64,000 bases of DNA, from the NCBI GenBank assembly GCA_020343875.1, contig CP070811.1, positions 925,114 through 989,113 on the forward strand, in the 5' to 3' direction. The position numbers and the translations under genes are program-made. The stretch is from Anaerolineales bacterium (GTDB lineage: Bacteria > Chloroflexota > Anaerolineae > 4572-78 > NAK82). Shown here in pieces: positions 16,397 to 25,600 of this stretch (position 1 is its first letter; each line of letters opens with the position of its first letter). The notes under the pieces were generated by a model. The model made no database searches, was not told the DNA's origin, and worked only from the letters and a program-made list of their open reading frames with translations.

Positions 16397-17569
16397 TCAA
16401 AAGTCCACGTCCTTACCTTCATAGGCGTATTCAAATAACCTGCGCGTGTCATCGGTGCTGAGGTCTCGAGGGCTGGCGACGATGGTGGCATCCATCTCGG
16501 CGTTGTCTACCAGCTTGTCAAGGTGGGCCGCAAACTCGTCGGGGGCAACATCTGGTAGTGCCTCTCGGATGCTAAGCGGTTGCCCGACTTGCCGCTCCAG
16601 GTCACAGATGGCCGACACCAGGCTGTTGGCGCCTTCCTGATCATCGGCAGCCGACATGTTCAGCAGGCGGGCGATGTCGACATAGCGGGTTGGCTGAACA
16701 CCCCGGGCATTGAACTGGATGGTGTAGGGCAATAAGAGGGATACTGCCCGCCCGTGGGGAATGTGGAAGACAGCTCCCAGGCTATGGCCTAGCGCGTGAG
16801 CGGCCGCCGCCAGCGAATTGATGAAGCCCAGCCCGGCCAGGGCGGCTGCGTTGTGCATCTTCTCTCGCGCTTCCGTATCTTCACCGTCTGCGTAGGCCCG
16901 AGGTAAGTAGGCAAAGATAATCTGAACAGCTTTGAGGCAAAGACCATCGGCGAAGTCATTATGCCAGGAAGAAGTATAACCTTCGATGGCGTGAGTCAGG
17001 GCATCCAGGCCGGTGTCGGCGGTGAGGCGAGGGGGCATGTGGGCAGCGAAGGCTGGATCCACAATGGCAATATCAGGCATGCATTCAGGGGCGCCGGTAG
17101 ATATTTTGCGTTGCTCTTGCCTATCGGTGAGGACGATAGCCCACGTCGTCTCGGAGCCGGTCCCGCTGGTGGTGGAGATGGCGACCATTCGCGCTTTCTG
17201 GTGCAGGCCGAGATCATCGATGGGATTGATTTCCTCGGGAGCCAGGTCGGGCCGCTCGTAGAGAATCCACATAGCCTTGGCTGCATCCAGCGCCGAACCG
17301 CCCCCCAACCCTACAATCCAGTCCGGCTTCTTCTCAAGCATGAACGCCGCGCCGCGCCGTACCGTTTCCAGCGATGGCTCCGGCTCTACCTGGTCGAACA
17401 CGTCGCAGTCGAGGTCAGCTTGGACCAGCTTGGCTTTGACCATCTCTACAAAGCCCATGCGGGCCATCGCCTCGTCGGTCACAATGAGGGCTCGCTGGCC
17501 TTTCAAATAGGCCAGGTGATCCAACGCGTCCTCGCCAAAGACTATCTCAGGGCTGCGGAAGTACCACAT
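16397..17569 (-). CDS. Iron-containing (group III) alcohol dehydrogenase
   Basis: 390 residues of the Fe-ADH family, NAD(P)-linked interconversion of alcohols and aldehydes. Seen: the nucleotide motif GLGGGSALDAAKA (about 93-105), STTSGTGSETT (about 135), the metal-site region AAAHALGHSLGAVFHIPHGR with three His (about 260-280), and PPRLTADTGLDALTHAIE. The start has GGAGG 4 nt upstream. Lying just before the aldehyde:ferredoxin oxidoreductase, it could pass aldehyde to or take it from that enzyme, linking alcohol, aldehyde and acid with NAD(H) and ferredoxin. That link is inferred from position only. Confidence 0.93.
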   Translation of the reverse strand: MWYFRSPEIVFGEDALDHLAYLKGQRALIVTDEAMARMGFVEMVKAKLVQADLDCDVFDQVEPEPSLETVRRGAAFMLEKKPDWIVGLGGGSALDAAKAMWILYERPDLAPEEINPIDDLGLHQKARMVAISTTSGTGSETTWAIVLTDRQEQRKISTGAPECMPDIAIVDPAFAAHMPPRLTADTGLDALTHAIEGYTSSWHNDFADGLCLKAVQIIFAYLPRAYADGEDTEAREKMHNAAALAGLGFINSLAAAAHALGHSLGAVFHIPHGRAVSLLLPYTIQFNARGVQPTRYVDIARLLNMSAADDQEGANSLVSAICDLERQVGQPLSIREALPDVAPDEFAAHLDKLVDNAEMDATIVASPRDLSTDDTRRLFEYAYEGKDVDF

Positions 17570-17663
17570 AGCCTCCTCCAGTAGCCGGTAACCAGATGCA
17601 AGTATTTAGCCGACAGACGTCAAGTGCTGGATGTCGATTGCCAGTAACTAATTTTCTGACTAT

Positions 17664-18083
17664 TTATAGCGGGAAGTCGGTGGGCACGCGGGTGGTGCAG
17701 CGGACTAATTCGTTAGCGGCTTTGACAGCCCGCATGATCTTGGCCATGTTGCCTTTAAGCTTCAGCTTCTTGGTCAACAGGCCCTTTATGGGGTCCAGCC
17801 GCAACTCGATCACCTCTTTCCATGTGCTGACCGGCGCACTGATGACGAACTCCGGGCTTCTTGCAGATGGGTCCTGGGCAATAAAAGCACCACGGCTTTC
17901 CCCGTGCCATAAATCCATGTACATGTAGACAGGTTCAGTCAAGGCACCTTCTGCTTCGATGATGAAGTAGAAATCACCTTCCCAGGTCTTGGCTGCCTGC
18001 CGATAGGCCTCACTCTTGTTGATCTCAGCGTGGAACTGTTCGATCCAGGCCTGGGTAGCAAATGTGACTTTCTCTTCACTCAT
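17664..18083 (-). CDS. SCP2-type sterol/lipid-carrier domain protein
   Basis: 139 residues with the pattern of an SCP2 fold: an amphipathic N-terminal helix, a five-strand sheet with FIIEAEGALTEPVYMYMDLW, the acceptor-binding region SPEFVISAPVSTWKEVI, and the ending KLKLKGNMAKIMRAVKAANEL, typical of SCP2 domains. Such domains bind acyl lipids or act as co-chaperone-like partners; the ligand is unknown. The start has GGAAGGG about 8 nt upstream. It is 94 nt upstream of the alcohol dehydrogenase on the same strand, so it may head that operon. An 8-bp inverted repeat sits just upstream. Confidence 0.8.
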   Translation of the reverse strand: MSEEKVTFATQAWIEQFHAEINKSEAYRQAAKTWEGDFYFIIEAEGALTEPVYMYMDLWHGESRGAFIAQDPSARSPEFVISAPVSTWKEVIELRLDPIKGLLTKKLKLKGNMAKIMRAVKAANELVRCTTRVPTDFPL

Positions 18084-18391
18084 AGGGGTTTCCCTTCCTT
18101 AATAGAAAAGATAATGAGCCCTGACACGCGGGCAAGGCTCATTTGTCGGGCGGATACGACCATGCTACTGCTAGAGAACAGACGGCAGTCTCCGCATTCA
18201 ATTGGCTCCTGCCATATAGGTCTGGTGGTCGGCGTAGGGGCATTATACACTGATTTTAGTCTCTCACCAAACTTGGTTTTGGATACAATGGTTCAATACC
18301 CCTTGACATGGCCTTTTGATTGTGATATGCTGACCGATGTAGTGATCACCTCTTTGAAACAGAACACATACCTAGGAGTCGCTAAAACCAT
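18084..18391. other. Divergent intergenic region with palindrome and promoter
   Basis: 308 nt without a gene. A + strand promoter TTGACA (18303-18308), 17 nt, TATGCT (18326-18331) precedes the MBL-fold gene. Near the SCP2 start an inverted repeat has arms AATGAGCC (18113-18120) and GGCTCATT (18136-18143), 15 nt apart, a possible operator for the minus-strand genes. Confidence 0.5.
18303..18331 (+). promoter_or_regulatory. Promoter of the MBL-fold gene and malQ
   Basis: TTGACA (6/6) at 18303-18308, a 17-nt spacer and TATGCT at 18326-18331, about 60 nt before the start codon. Confidence 0.68.
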
Positions 18392-19234
18392 ATGCGTCGC
18401 GAACGAGTGTCTGATGACATATATGTCTTCACTAGTGATCTATATGCCCAGGTGACTGCCTCGGCTGTGGCAACCGAGGCAGGCATCATCGTGATTGACA
18501 CCTTGCCTTTTCCCGAGGAGACGCGCTTGATGAAAGATTTCCTTGAGGGGTTGGGGCGGGGGAAGATTCGATATCTGATCAACACCCACTGGCACGGCGA
18601 CCATACGCATGGATCCTTCCTGTTTGAAGGCGTGCAACTGGTAGGGCATCAGAAATGCGCAGAGGCTTTGCTTGAGTTAGGGGCTGTAACCTTGCAGGAA
18701 AGCAAAGAGTCCTCTCCAGAGCTAGAAGACGTGGAGCTCAAGGTACCTGACATTACCTTCGATGAGGGTGATATGCTTCTCCATCTGGGTGGGAAATCAT
18801 TGCAGATGGTGCTTACTCCCGGCCACACGCCCGACTCGACGGTGGTTTACGTGCAAGAGGACAAGGTGTTCCTGGCGGCTGACACCGTGATGCCCTTGCC
18901 CTATTTCGTATGGGGCAATCGTGAAGACTTCATCACTTCACTGCAAAGCATTCTGGAGTTTGATAGTGTGGAGAGTGTCGTGCAAGGCCACGGCGAGGTT
19001 CTCTTGCGCGGTGAAATCCAAGAGGTCATTCAGAGCAGCATCAATTACCTGGAAGTGATCTACGAACGGGTGAAGCGGGTTGTAGATGCGGGCCAGGGCC
19101 TGGCGGCCTTAGGTCGTATTGACATCGAATCATGTGGTATGTCACGCATTCCCCTCAACGGGCTGGTCCAGGATCTGCACCAAGCTAACCTTTACGCTCT
19201 TTACCAAGACATGACCAATAGCAGCCAGGGTTAA
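18392..19234 (+). CDS. Metallo-beta-lactamase-fold hydrolase
   Basis: 280 residues. The zinc signature is NTHWHGDHTHG (about 67-77), with further ligands in LTPGHTPDSTVVY (His near 147), AADTV (Asp near 165) and GHGEVL (His near 205), as in glyoxalase II-like and quinoprotein-relay MBL hydrolases. No signal peptide is seen, so it is probably cytosolic. The substrate cannot be told. The ATG follows a promoter; malQ starts 10 nt after the stop, so the two are co-transcribed, though no metabolic link is evident. Confidence 0.88.
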   Translation: MRRERVSDDIYVFTSDLYAQVTASAVATEAGIIVIDTLPFPEETRLMKDFLEGLGRGKIRYLINTHWHGDHTHGSFLFEGVQLVGHQKCAEALLELGAVTLQESKESSPELEDVELKVPDITFDEGDMLLHLGGKSLQMVLTPGHTPDSTVVYVQEDKVFLAADTVMPLPYFVWGNREDFITSLQSILEFDSVESVVQGHGEVLLRGEIQEVIQSSINYLEVIYERVKRVVDAGQGLAALGRIDIESCGMSRIPLNGLVQDLHQANLYALYQDMTNSSQG

Positions 19235-19244
19235 GAGGCATAGC

Positions 19245-20756
19245 ATGAGATTTCCACGTTGCAGCGGCATTTTGCTGCATCCTACTTCCCTCAGCGGCCA
19301 GTTCGGCATCGGCGACCTGGGTGACTCAGCATACAAGTTTGTGGATTTTCTGGCCGCGGCTGGCCAGTCCTACTGGCAGGTGCTCCCCCTCAGTCCCACC
19401 GGCTACGGTGATTCTCCGTACCAGGGCCTTTCTGCATTCGCTGGCAACCCGATGCTTATCAGTCTCGAAAAGCTGGTAGAGGCTGGACATCTCTCGAGAG
19501 GGGATCTGGAGGACGTACCTGGTTTCCCTGAGGAGCGGGTAGATTTCGGGCCGGTCATCGACTACAAAAAGGGCTTGCTCGACCAAGCCTTTGCCAATTT
19601 CCGGGCCCAGGCACCGCCCGAACAGCGAGTGGCCTTTGTTCGCTTTTGTGAGGAGCAGGCTAACTGGTTAGATGACTTTAGCCTGTTCATGGCCCTGAAA
19701 GAGGCTTACCACCTTCGTCCCTGGCACGAATGGGGGGCGGGTGTGGCCACCCGCCAGCAGCCGGCACTGGCCCGTCAGCGTGAGGCGTTGGCAGGCGAAA
19801 TTGAAAGCCAGAAATACCAACAGTGGCAGTTCTTCGAACAGTGGCTGGCTGTTAAACGCTACGCCAATGAGCGGGGCATCCGCATCGTTGGTGATATCCC
19901 TATCTTTGTTGCTTTGGACAGCGTTGACGTTTGGGCTAATCCTCAGCTTTTTTATCTTGACCAGAACCTGCAGCCGACGGGCGTCTCGGGGGTGCCCCCT
20001 GACTATTTCAGCCAGACAGGACAACTTTGGGGCCATCCCCTCTATCGCTGGCAGGCCATGGCTCAGAACGGCTATGCCTGGTGGATTGCCCGTTTCCGTA
20101 TGGCTTTCACCCAAGCCGACGTGGCGCGGATTGACCACTTTCGAGGCTTTTACAACTATTGGGAAGTTCCGGCAGGGGAAAAGACGGCGGTCAAGGGACG
20201 TTGGCTGTATGGCCCCGGTGCTGACCTGTTCCACGCTGTGACGGCTGCTCTGGGGGCGGTGGCTATCATCGCAGAGGATTTGGGCGATTTCGACGCTGAA
20301 TCGCGGGCTGGTCTGGATGCTCTTCAGTCTGAGTTCGGCTATCCTGGCATGAAAGTGCTTCAGTTTGCTTTCGGCGCGGACTCATCCAATCCTTTCCTGC
20401 CACACAACTTCACCAACGACTTCGTGGTTTACACCGGTACCCACGATAACGACACGAGTGTGGGTTGGTACCAGGTTACCTCCACGGAAGCGGAGCGGAA
20501 CTATGCCCGCCGGTATTTGGGCAGTGATGGCTCAGACATCGCCTGGGACCTGATCCGGCTGGCGTGGGCCTCGATAGCCAACACAGCCATCACAACCGTG
20601 CAGGACCTGCTGAGCTTGGGCCACGAGTCTCGGATGAATACTCCCAGCACCGTCGGCCCGCCCAATTGGTGGTGGCGTCTCTTGCCCGGGGCGTTGACTG
20701 ACGAGATTGCTGCCCGGTTACGGGAACTGACTGAGGTTTATGGGCGGATTCCCTGA
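19245..20756 (+). CDS. malQ: 4-alpha-glucanotransferase (amylomaltase, GH77)
   Basis: Transfers maltosyl and longer units between alpha-1,4-glucans in glycogen and maltodextrin metabolism. The 503 residues match the standard GH77 length. N-terminal RCSGILLHPTSLSGQFGIGDLG, here positions 5-26, is typical. Catalytic-core motifs are RIVGDIPIFVALDSVDVWANP, ARIDHFRGF with the nucleophile Asp, AEDLG with the acid/base Glu, and YTGTHDNDT. The C-terminus RMNTPSTVG is conserved. GAGG lies 6 nt before the ATG. It is the second gene after the MBL hydrolase, and its end is followed by the T-box leader of the next operon. Confidence 0.96.
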   Translation: MRFPRCSGILLHPTSLSGQFGIGDLGDSAYKFVDFLAAAGQSYWQVLPLSPTGYGDSPYQGLSAFAGNPMLISLEKLVEAGHLSRGDLEDVPGFPEERVDFGPVIDYKKGLLDQAFANFRAQAPPEQRVAFVRFCEEQANWLDDFSLFMALKEAYHLRPWHEWGAGVATRQQPALARQREALAGEIESQKYQQWQFFEQWLAVKRYANERGIRIVGDIPIFVALDSVDVWANPQLFYLDQNLQPTGVSGVPPDYFSQTGQLWGHPLYRWQAMAQNGYAWWIARFRMAFTQADVARIDHFRGFYNYWEVPAGEKTAVKGRWLYGPGADLFHAVTAALGAVAIIAEDLGDFDAESRAGLDALQSEFGYPGMKVLQFAFGADSSNPFLPHNFTNDFVVYTGTHDNDTSVGWYQVTSTEAERNYARRYLGSDGSDIAWDLIRLAWASIANTAITTVQDLLSLGHESRMNTPSTVGPPNWWWRLLPGALTDEIAARLRELTEVYGRIP

Positions 20757-20787
20757 GCGATGGGTAAGACCGAGGCGGCACTTTGGC

Positions 20788-20816
20788 TTGCACATGTGCG
20801 GATTTTGGCATATAAT
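20788..20816 (+). promoter_or_regulatory. Promoter of the T-box operon
   Basis: TTGCAC (20788-20793), a 17-nt spacer and a perfect TATAAT (20811-20816). Transcription is expected to start near 20823, at the base of the T-box leader. Confidence 0.8.
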
Positions 20817-20822
20817 CCGCTA

Positions 20823-21133
20823 CATCGATAAACTCAGAGCCGCATCGGCTGTGATGGAAACGAGTAGGCGAGAGGTAGCGCTCAGCGAGCCCGGAATGGT
20901 GTGAGCCGGGTACGTGAAACTCGTCGAAAATCCTTCTGGAGCTGGCAACCGAATGGCCTATGCCTAGTAGACTTGCCCGGCCTCGTCCCTCGTTATCGGG
21001 ACGCGCTTATCGGAATCGCATAGTGGCTAATTCCCGTAGGCGATTGAGCGGGCGGACACGTCAAGTGGGGTGGTACCGCGGGAGATTGGTGCATGAGCTC
21101 TCGTCCCTTTTGGGATGGGAGTTTTTGATTTTG
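20823..21133 (+). promoter_or_regulatory. T-box riboswitch, isoleucine-specific (specifier AUC)
   Basis: A transcriptional T-box leader that senses uncharged tRNA. Stem I has the AGTA loop-E element (20863-20866), a GGCGAG/CTCGTC helix above it, and an apical CCCGG/CCGGG hairpin. On the 3' side the specifier loop reads CGAAA-ATC-CTTC; aligned with the well-known glyQS leader (CGAAA-GGC-ATTC) this puts ATC (20930-20932) as specifier, i.e. tRNA-Ile. The antiterminator holds the T-box AAGTGGGGTGGTACCGCGG (21063-21081); its UGGU (21071-21074) pairs with ACCA, matching the A73 expected of tRNA-Ile. An intrinsic terminator overlaps it. When Ile-tRNA is uncharged, read-through into the downstream editing-protein, RNase H-like and ileS genes is expected. 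Confidence 0.93.
21098..21126 (+). terminator. T-box terminator
   Basis: Stem CTCTCGTCCC (21098-21107) with GGGATGGGAG (21112-21121), two G-U pairs, a TTTT loop and five T at 21122-21126 followed by GATTTT. The 5' arm is shared with the antiterminator region. Confidence 0.9.
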
Positions 21134-21179
21134 GTTGACCACGCCCCTTCGCGGCGCGAATGGAACGAAGGAGAAGCGG

Positions 21180-21896
21180 ATGACGGAACAGCTATTCCAG
21201 ACAGACAGCTATTTGAAGGAGTTTGAAGCACAGGTGCTGGCATCCGACCTCGACCAGAAAGCCGTTGCTCTTGACAGAACAGCTTTCTACCCTGGTGGCG
21301 GAGGCCAGCCCAATGACGTGGGCTGGCTGCAGGTAGGAGATCGCTGGCTGGCAGTAACCAAAGTCAAGCGTCAGGGCGACCATGTGTGGCATTGGCTGGA
21401 TGGCGAACCGCCACAGCCTGGTGCAGCGCTTGCCGGGCGTATCGACTGGGACTACCGATATAAGCTAATGCGCACGCATAGCGCGCTCCATGTTCTGTGT
21501 GGGGTCGTCTGGCGTGATTACGGTGCGCTGGTGACGGGTGGTAACATGTTACCCCTGGAAGGGCGCATGGATTTTGAGTTCGAAACCTTGCAGGGCGAAC
21601 TGGTGCGAGAGATCGAGGAAAAGGTGAATGCCGAAATCGAGAAAGGGCGGGAGGTGCGCGTGAGAATTTTGCCCCGCGCGGATGCTTTCCAAATCCCCGA
21701 TCTGATCCGAACCAAAATAAACTTGCTGCCGGAGAGCATCACCCAGGTGCGCACTGTTGAAATTGTGGGTCTTGATTTGCAGGCCGATGGCGGCACCCAT
21801 GTGGCCAACACCCGCGAGGTGGGGTATGTGCAAGTGGTTGACTACAAGAGCAAAGGCCGGATCAATAAGCGGATTCGCATCCGGCTGGACGAGTGA
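21180..21896 (+). CDS. AlaX-type alanyl-tRNA-editing-domain protein
   Basis: 238 residues from ATG 21180, with AAGGAG 6 nt upstream; an earlier TTG at 21135 lies almost in the terminator tail. Freestanding AlaX proteins hydrolyse Ser- or Gly-tRNA(Ala) using a zinc site HxxxH plus CxxxH. Here RTHSALHVL gives His100 and His104, but the second half is QADGGTHVANT: Asp203 replaces the usual Cys and His207 remains. The N-terminal glycine-rich AFYPGGGGQPND and the end TREVGYVQVVDYKSKG are typical of AlaX-M forms. It is first in an Ile T-box operon with ileS. The position suggests a tRNA-Ile-linked editing job instead of, or besides, tRNA-Ala, but the family alone predicts Ala. Confidence 0.85.
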   Translation: MTEQLFQTDSYLKEFEAQVLASDLDQKAVALDRTAFYPGGGGQPNDVGWLQVGDRWLAVTKVKRQGDHVWHWLDGEPPQPGAALAGRIDWDYRYKLMRTHSALHVLCGVVWRDYGALVTGGNMLPLEGRMDFEFETLQGELVREIEEKVNAEIEKGREVRVRILPRADAFQIPDLIRTKINLLPESITQVRTVEIVGLDLQADGGTHVANTREVGYVQVVDYKSKGRINKRIRIRLDE

Positions 21897-21962
21897 TGCA
21901 GAACGCAACGTGATACGTAAGATACATGGGCACTTTAGTTTCATTCTAGGGGCGTTGAGGAT

Positions 21963-22547
21963 ATGACCCGAAAATGGGATCTCATTTCTAAGGCCGAAGA
22001 GGTCCTGGAAGTGATTATGGCCTTGCCTAAGGTAGAACGCGCGCGACTCTTTGACTTGATGGCCAGGGAGCCGCTGCTGGCACGTTATATGATGCCGCCC
22101 CCACCCAGGCAAATTGATCTTAATCTGTCAGATGAGTTCGAAGGGGCACCCGATTACGTGGTCATCTTTGATGGCGGCAGCGAGGGGAACCCCGGTTTTG
22201 GCTATGGCAGCTATGCCGTAATTACCAGCGACGGGCGTCAACGATTGCGCCGCTTGGACTTTGAAGACGACATGACCAACAACGAAGCGGAGTACGATAC
22301 GCTTATTGCGGCTCTGGTGGATGTATCTGAGCGGGTAGGGGCAGCCGGAAAACGTCTGGCTGATTTCACCATCGAGGTTCGGGGGGATTCCAACTTGGTA
22401 TTGCGTCAGGTGGGTGGCGAGTGGAAATCCAAAAACGAGCGCATGCGTCGTCGGCGCGACATTGTGCGCAGTCTATTATCTCGCTTCGGCGGCCATCGGC
22501 TGGTGGAACAGCCGCGTGAAGAGTCGGTCAGGGTGCTCGGGCACTAG
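21963..22547 (+). CDS. RNase H-fold protein lacking the fourth catalytic acid
   Basis: 194 residues. After an N-terminal helical extension (1-60) comes an RNase HI-like domain: YVVIFDGGSEGNPG with Asp70, NNEAEY with Glu108, and RGDSNLVLRQV with Asp142 are the first three catalytic acids. The normal final motif (PREEN..ADAL) is replaced by PREESVRVLGH, so Leu192 stands where the last Asp belongs and the protein ends two residues later. Three-acid RNase H homologues can be inactive, or bind RNA/DNA hybrids. It lies 66 nt after the AlaX-like gene and 57 nt before ileS, all downstream of one T-box. A role in RNA handling or in tRNA-Ile quality control is only a suggestion. Confidence 0.8.
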   Translation: MTRKWDLISKAEEVLEVIMALPKVERARLFDLMAREPLLARYMMPPPPRQIDLNLSDEFEGAPDYVVIFDGGSEGNPGFGYGSYAVITSDGRQRLRRLDFEDDMTNNEAEYDTLIAALVDVSERVGAAGKRLADFTIEVRGDSNLVLRQVGGEWKSKNERMRRRRDIVRSLLSRFGGHRLVEQPREESVRVLGH

Positions 22548-22604
22548 CCAAGTCATAATATCTATAATCATTCGTTTGTGTAAGGAGGAACCAGGAGGAG
22601 ATAC

Positions 22605-25600
22605 ATGCCGTTTGAAGAGGTACCTGCCAAAGTAGACTTCCCAGCTCAGGAGCTGGAGGTTCTGAAATTCTGGAAGGAGAGCCAGGCCTTCCAAAGAATG
22701 CGCGAGCTGCACGAGGGGCAGCCTCATTGGTCGTTCATTGATGGCCCAATTACTGCCAATAACCCCATGGGTGTCCACCACGGTTGGGGGCGCGCCTACA
22801 AAGATCTCTATAATCGCTTCTGGACCATGCGGGGCCGTGAATTACGCTACCAGAATGGGTTCGATTGCCAGGGACTGTGGGTGGAGGTAGAGGTAGAGAA
22901 GGAACTGGGCTTCAAGTCGAAAAAGGACATCGAGAATTATGGCCTGGATCGGTTTGTGCGCAAGTGCAAAGAACGGGTACTGCGCTACGCGGCTGTTCAA
23001 ACTGAACAATCCATCCGGCTTGGCTATTGGATGGCCTGGGACGACCCTGATCGACTGCGTTGGTTGGCTGAGGAGCTTATGGAGGACCCATCGCAGGTCG
23101 TTACGGTGGAGGGGACGAGAGGCCCTGTCACCGATTCGGTAGAGCAAATCGTTGGGCGACTTGGCATGCCCGAGCTGGAGTACAGCTATTTCACCTTCTC
23201 TAACGAGAACAATTATGTGATTTGGACTTTCCTCAAAAGGTGCTGGGAGAGGGGCTGGCTGTATCGGGGCGCCGACGTCATGCCATGGTGTCCTCGCTGC
23301 GCCACTGGCATAAGCCAGCACGAGATCGTCACCGATGGCTACGTGGAGACAACGCACCCCGGTGTTACCTTGCGCTTCCCGTTGCGTGGCAGACAGAAGG
23401 AGTCGCTCCTGGTGTGGACTACCACCCCCTGGACGCTGACCAGCAACGTGGCAGCTGCGGTGGGCCCTGATTTGACCTACGTCAAAGTGAGAACTCGTGC
23501 CGCCCCTGCCCGGGAAGCAGGTACAGGTGGGCGAGACACAGAAGACAGCCACGAGGTGCTCTATCTATCAAAGGGTACGCTGCATATGCTACAGGGTGAC
23601 TACCAGGTTCTGGAGGAGATGCCCGGCACTGCCTTGGAAGGCTGGACCTACGACGGCCCCTTTGACGACTTGGAGGCAGCTCATCAGCCAGGTGGCCGCA
23701 CTGATTTGAAGAAGCTCATTCGAGACGTTCAAGGCAGTGCTGCTGAGGTACACCGTGTCATCCTGTGGGACGAGGTAGGTGAGACGGAAGGCACCGGCAT
23801 TGTGCACATCGCGCCTGGCTGTGGCGCCGAGGACTTTGAGCTGGGTATGCAGCACCATTTTCCTTTACTCGCGCCACTTGATGATGAGGGTTACTTTGTC
23901 CACAAATTTGGCTGGCTGACCGGTAGACATGTCTCCGAGATAGTCGAGCCCATCTTCGAGGATCTGAAGAAGAAGGGCCTCTTGTATCGGCTTGAGGACT
24001 ACACCCACCGGTACCCGGCTTGCTGGCGCTGCAAAACAGACCTGGTCTTCCGGCTGGTGGACGAGTGGTTTATCAGCATGGGCCCCGTCTACGATAAGTC
24101 ACGTGAGCAGTTGACCCCGGAAGAAAAGGAGCGCAGCCTTCGCTACCAGATCATGGACGTGGTAGACCAGATCCGCTGGATCCCCGAGTTTGGGTATGCC
24201 CGGGAGATGGACTGGCTGCGCAATATGCACGACTGGATGATCAGCAAGAAACGCTACTGGGGCCTGGCCCTCCCCTTCTGGGAATGCCCCGACTGTAATC
24301 ACTATGAAGTTATCGGCGACGAAGTTGAACTTAAGGCCCGCACCGTCGAGGGCTGGGAGGAATTTGAAGGACATACGCCTCATCGGCCATATATTGACGC
24401 AATCAAGATCCAGTGCTCTCAGTGTGGGGGGACCATGAGCCGGATCCTTGATGTGGGCAACCCCTGGCTTGATGCCGGTATCGTCAGCTTTAGTACGCTG
24501 CGCTATCGAACGGACCAAGACTATTGGAGTAAGTGGTACCCGGCTCATTGGATCAGCGAGTCTTTCCCAGGCCAGTTCCGGAATTGGTTCTACAGCCTGC
24601 TGGCTATGGCCACCGTCCTGGACAGCAGCCCCCCGTTCCTGGAGAACTTTGGGTACGCCACCCTGCTAGCCGAAGACGGGCGGGCAATGCACAAAAGCTG
24701 GGGGAACGCCATCGAGTTCAACGACGCCGCCGGCAAGATGGGCGTGGATGTGATGCGCTGGCTCTACTGCGCCCACAGGCCGGAGAACAACTTGCTCTTT
24801 GGCTACCATCGCGCGGATGAGGTGCGCCGGCAATTCCTGATCCCATTGTGGAACGTCTACAATTTTCTTGTCACCTACGCCAACCTGGACGGTTGGGAGC
24901 CATCGCAGGAAGGTTTCGTGCCCGGCATGCCCGAGGGGGCTAGCCCGGTTAGCGACAACCCCCTTGACCGATGGATCCTGGCCCGGATTAACCAGGTGAC
25001 TGCTCGCTGTACGGAGACATTGGAAAACTCGGACGCTTACAGCGCCACGGTCGCTGTCGAGGCATTCCTGGATGACTTGACCAACTGGTACGTGCGTCGT
25101 AGCCGCCGTCGTTTCTGGAAGAGCGAGCAAGACGCTGACAAGCGGACGGCCTATGCTACTCTATACCACGTCTTGGTCAAGCTGAGTAAACTCTTGGCTC
25201 CGCTGACCCCTTTTGTCACTGAAGTGATGTATCAAAATCTGGTGCGCTTGGTTCAGCCCGAGGCTTATGAGAGCATCCATCATTGCGATTGGCCTCAGGC
25301 TGACGAGGCGGCCATTGAGCCGGAGTTGCTTGACCAGATGGCGCTGGCGCGACGCGTTGCCAGTCTGGGACTAGGTGCGCGTGGCAGTGCCAATATCAAA
25401 CTACGCCAGCCGCTCGCCAAAGCCATGGCTTACGCTGGTGATGTCAAGGCGGAGTTGAACGCTGAGTTAATGGCCATTGTGGCTGATGAGCTGAATGTGA
25501 AACAGTTTGAGTTTGTTGAAGAAGAGGGGACACTGGTCACTTATCGCTTGCTGCCGGACAATAAAATCCTGGGCCCGAAGTTCGGGCCGAAGTTCCCCAA

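Noticed and set aside
22553-22568. Internal promoter (TATAAT at 22563) for ileS
   Set aside because: No -35 box at the right distance; the T-box promoter upstream explains expression.
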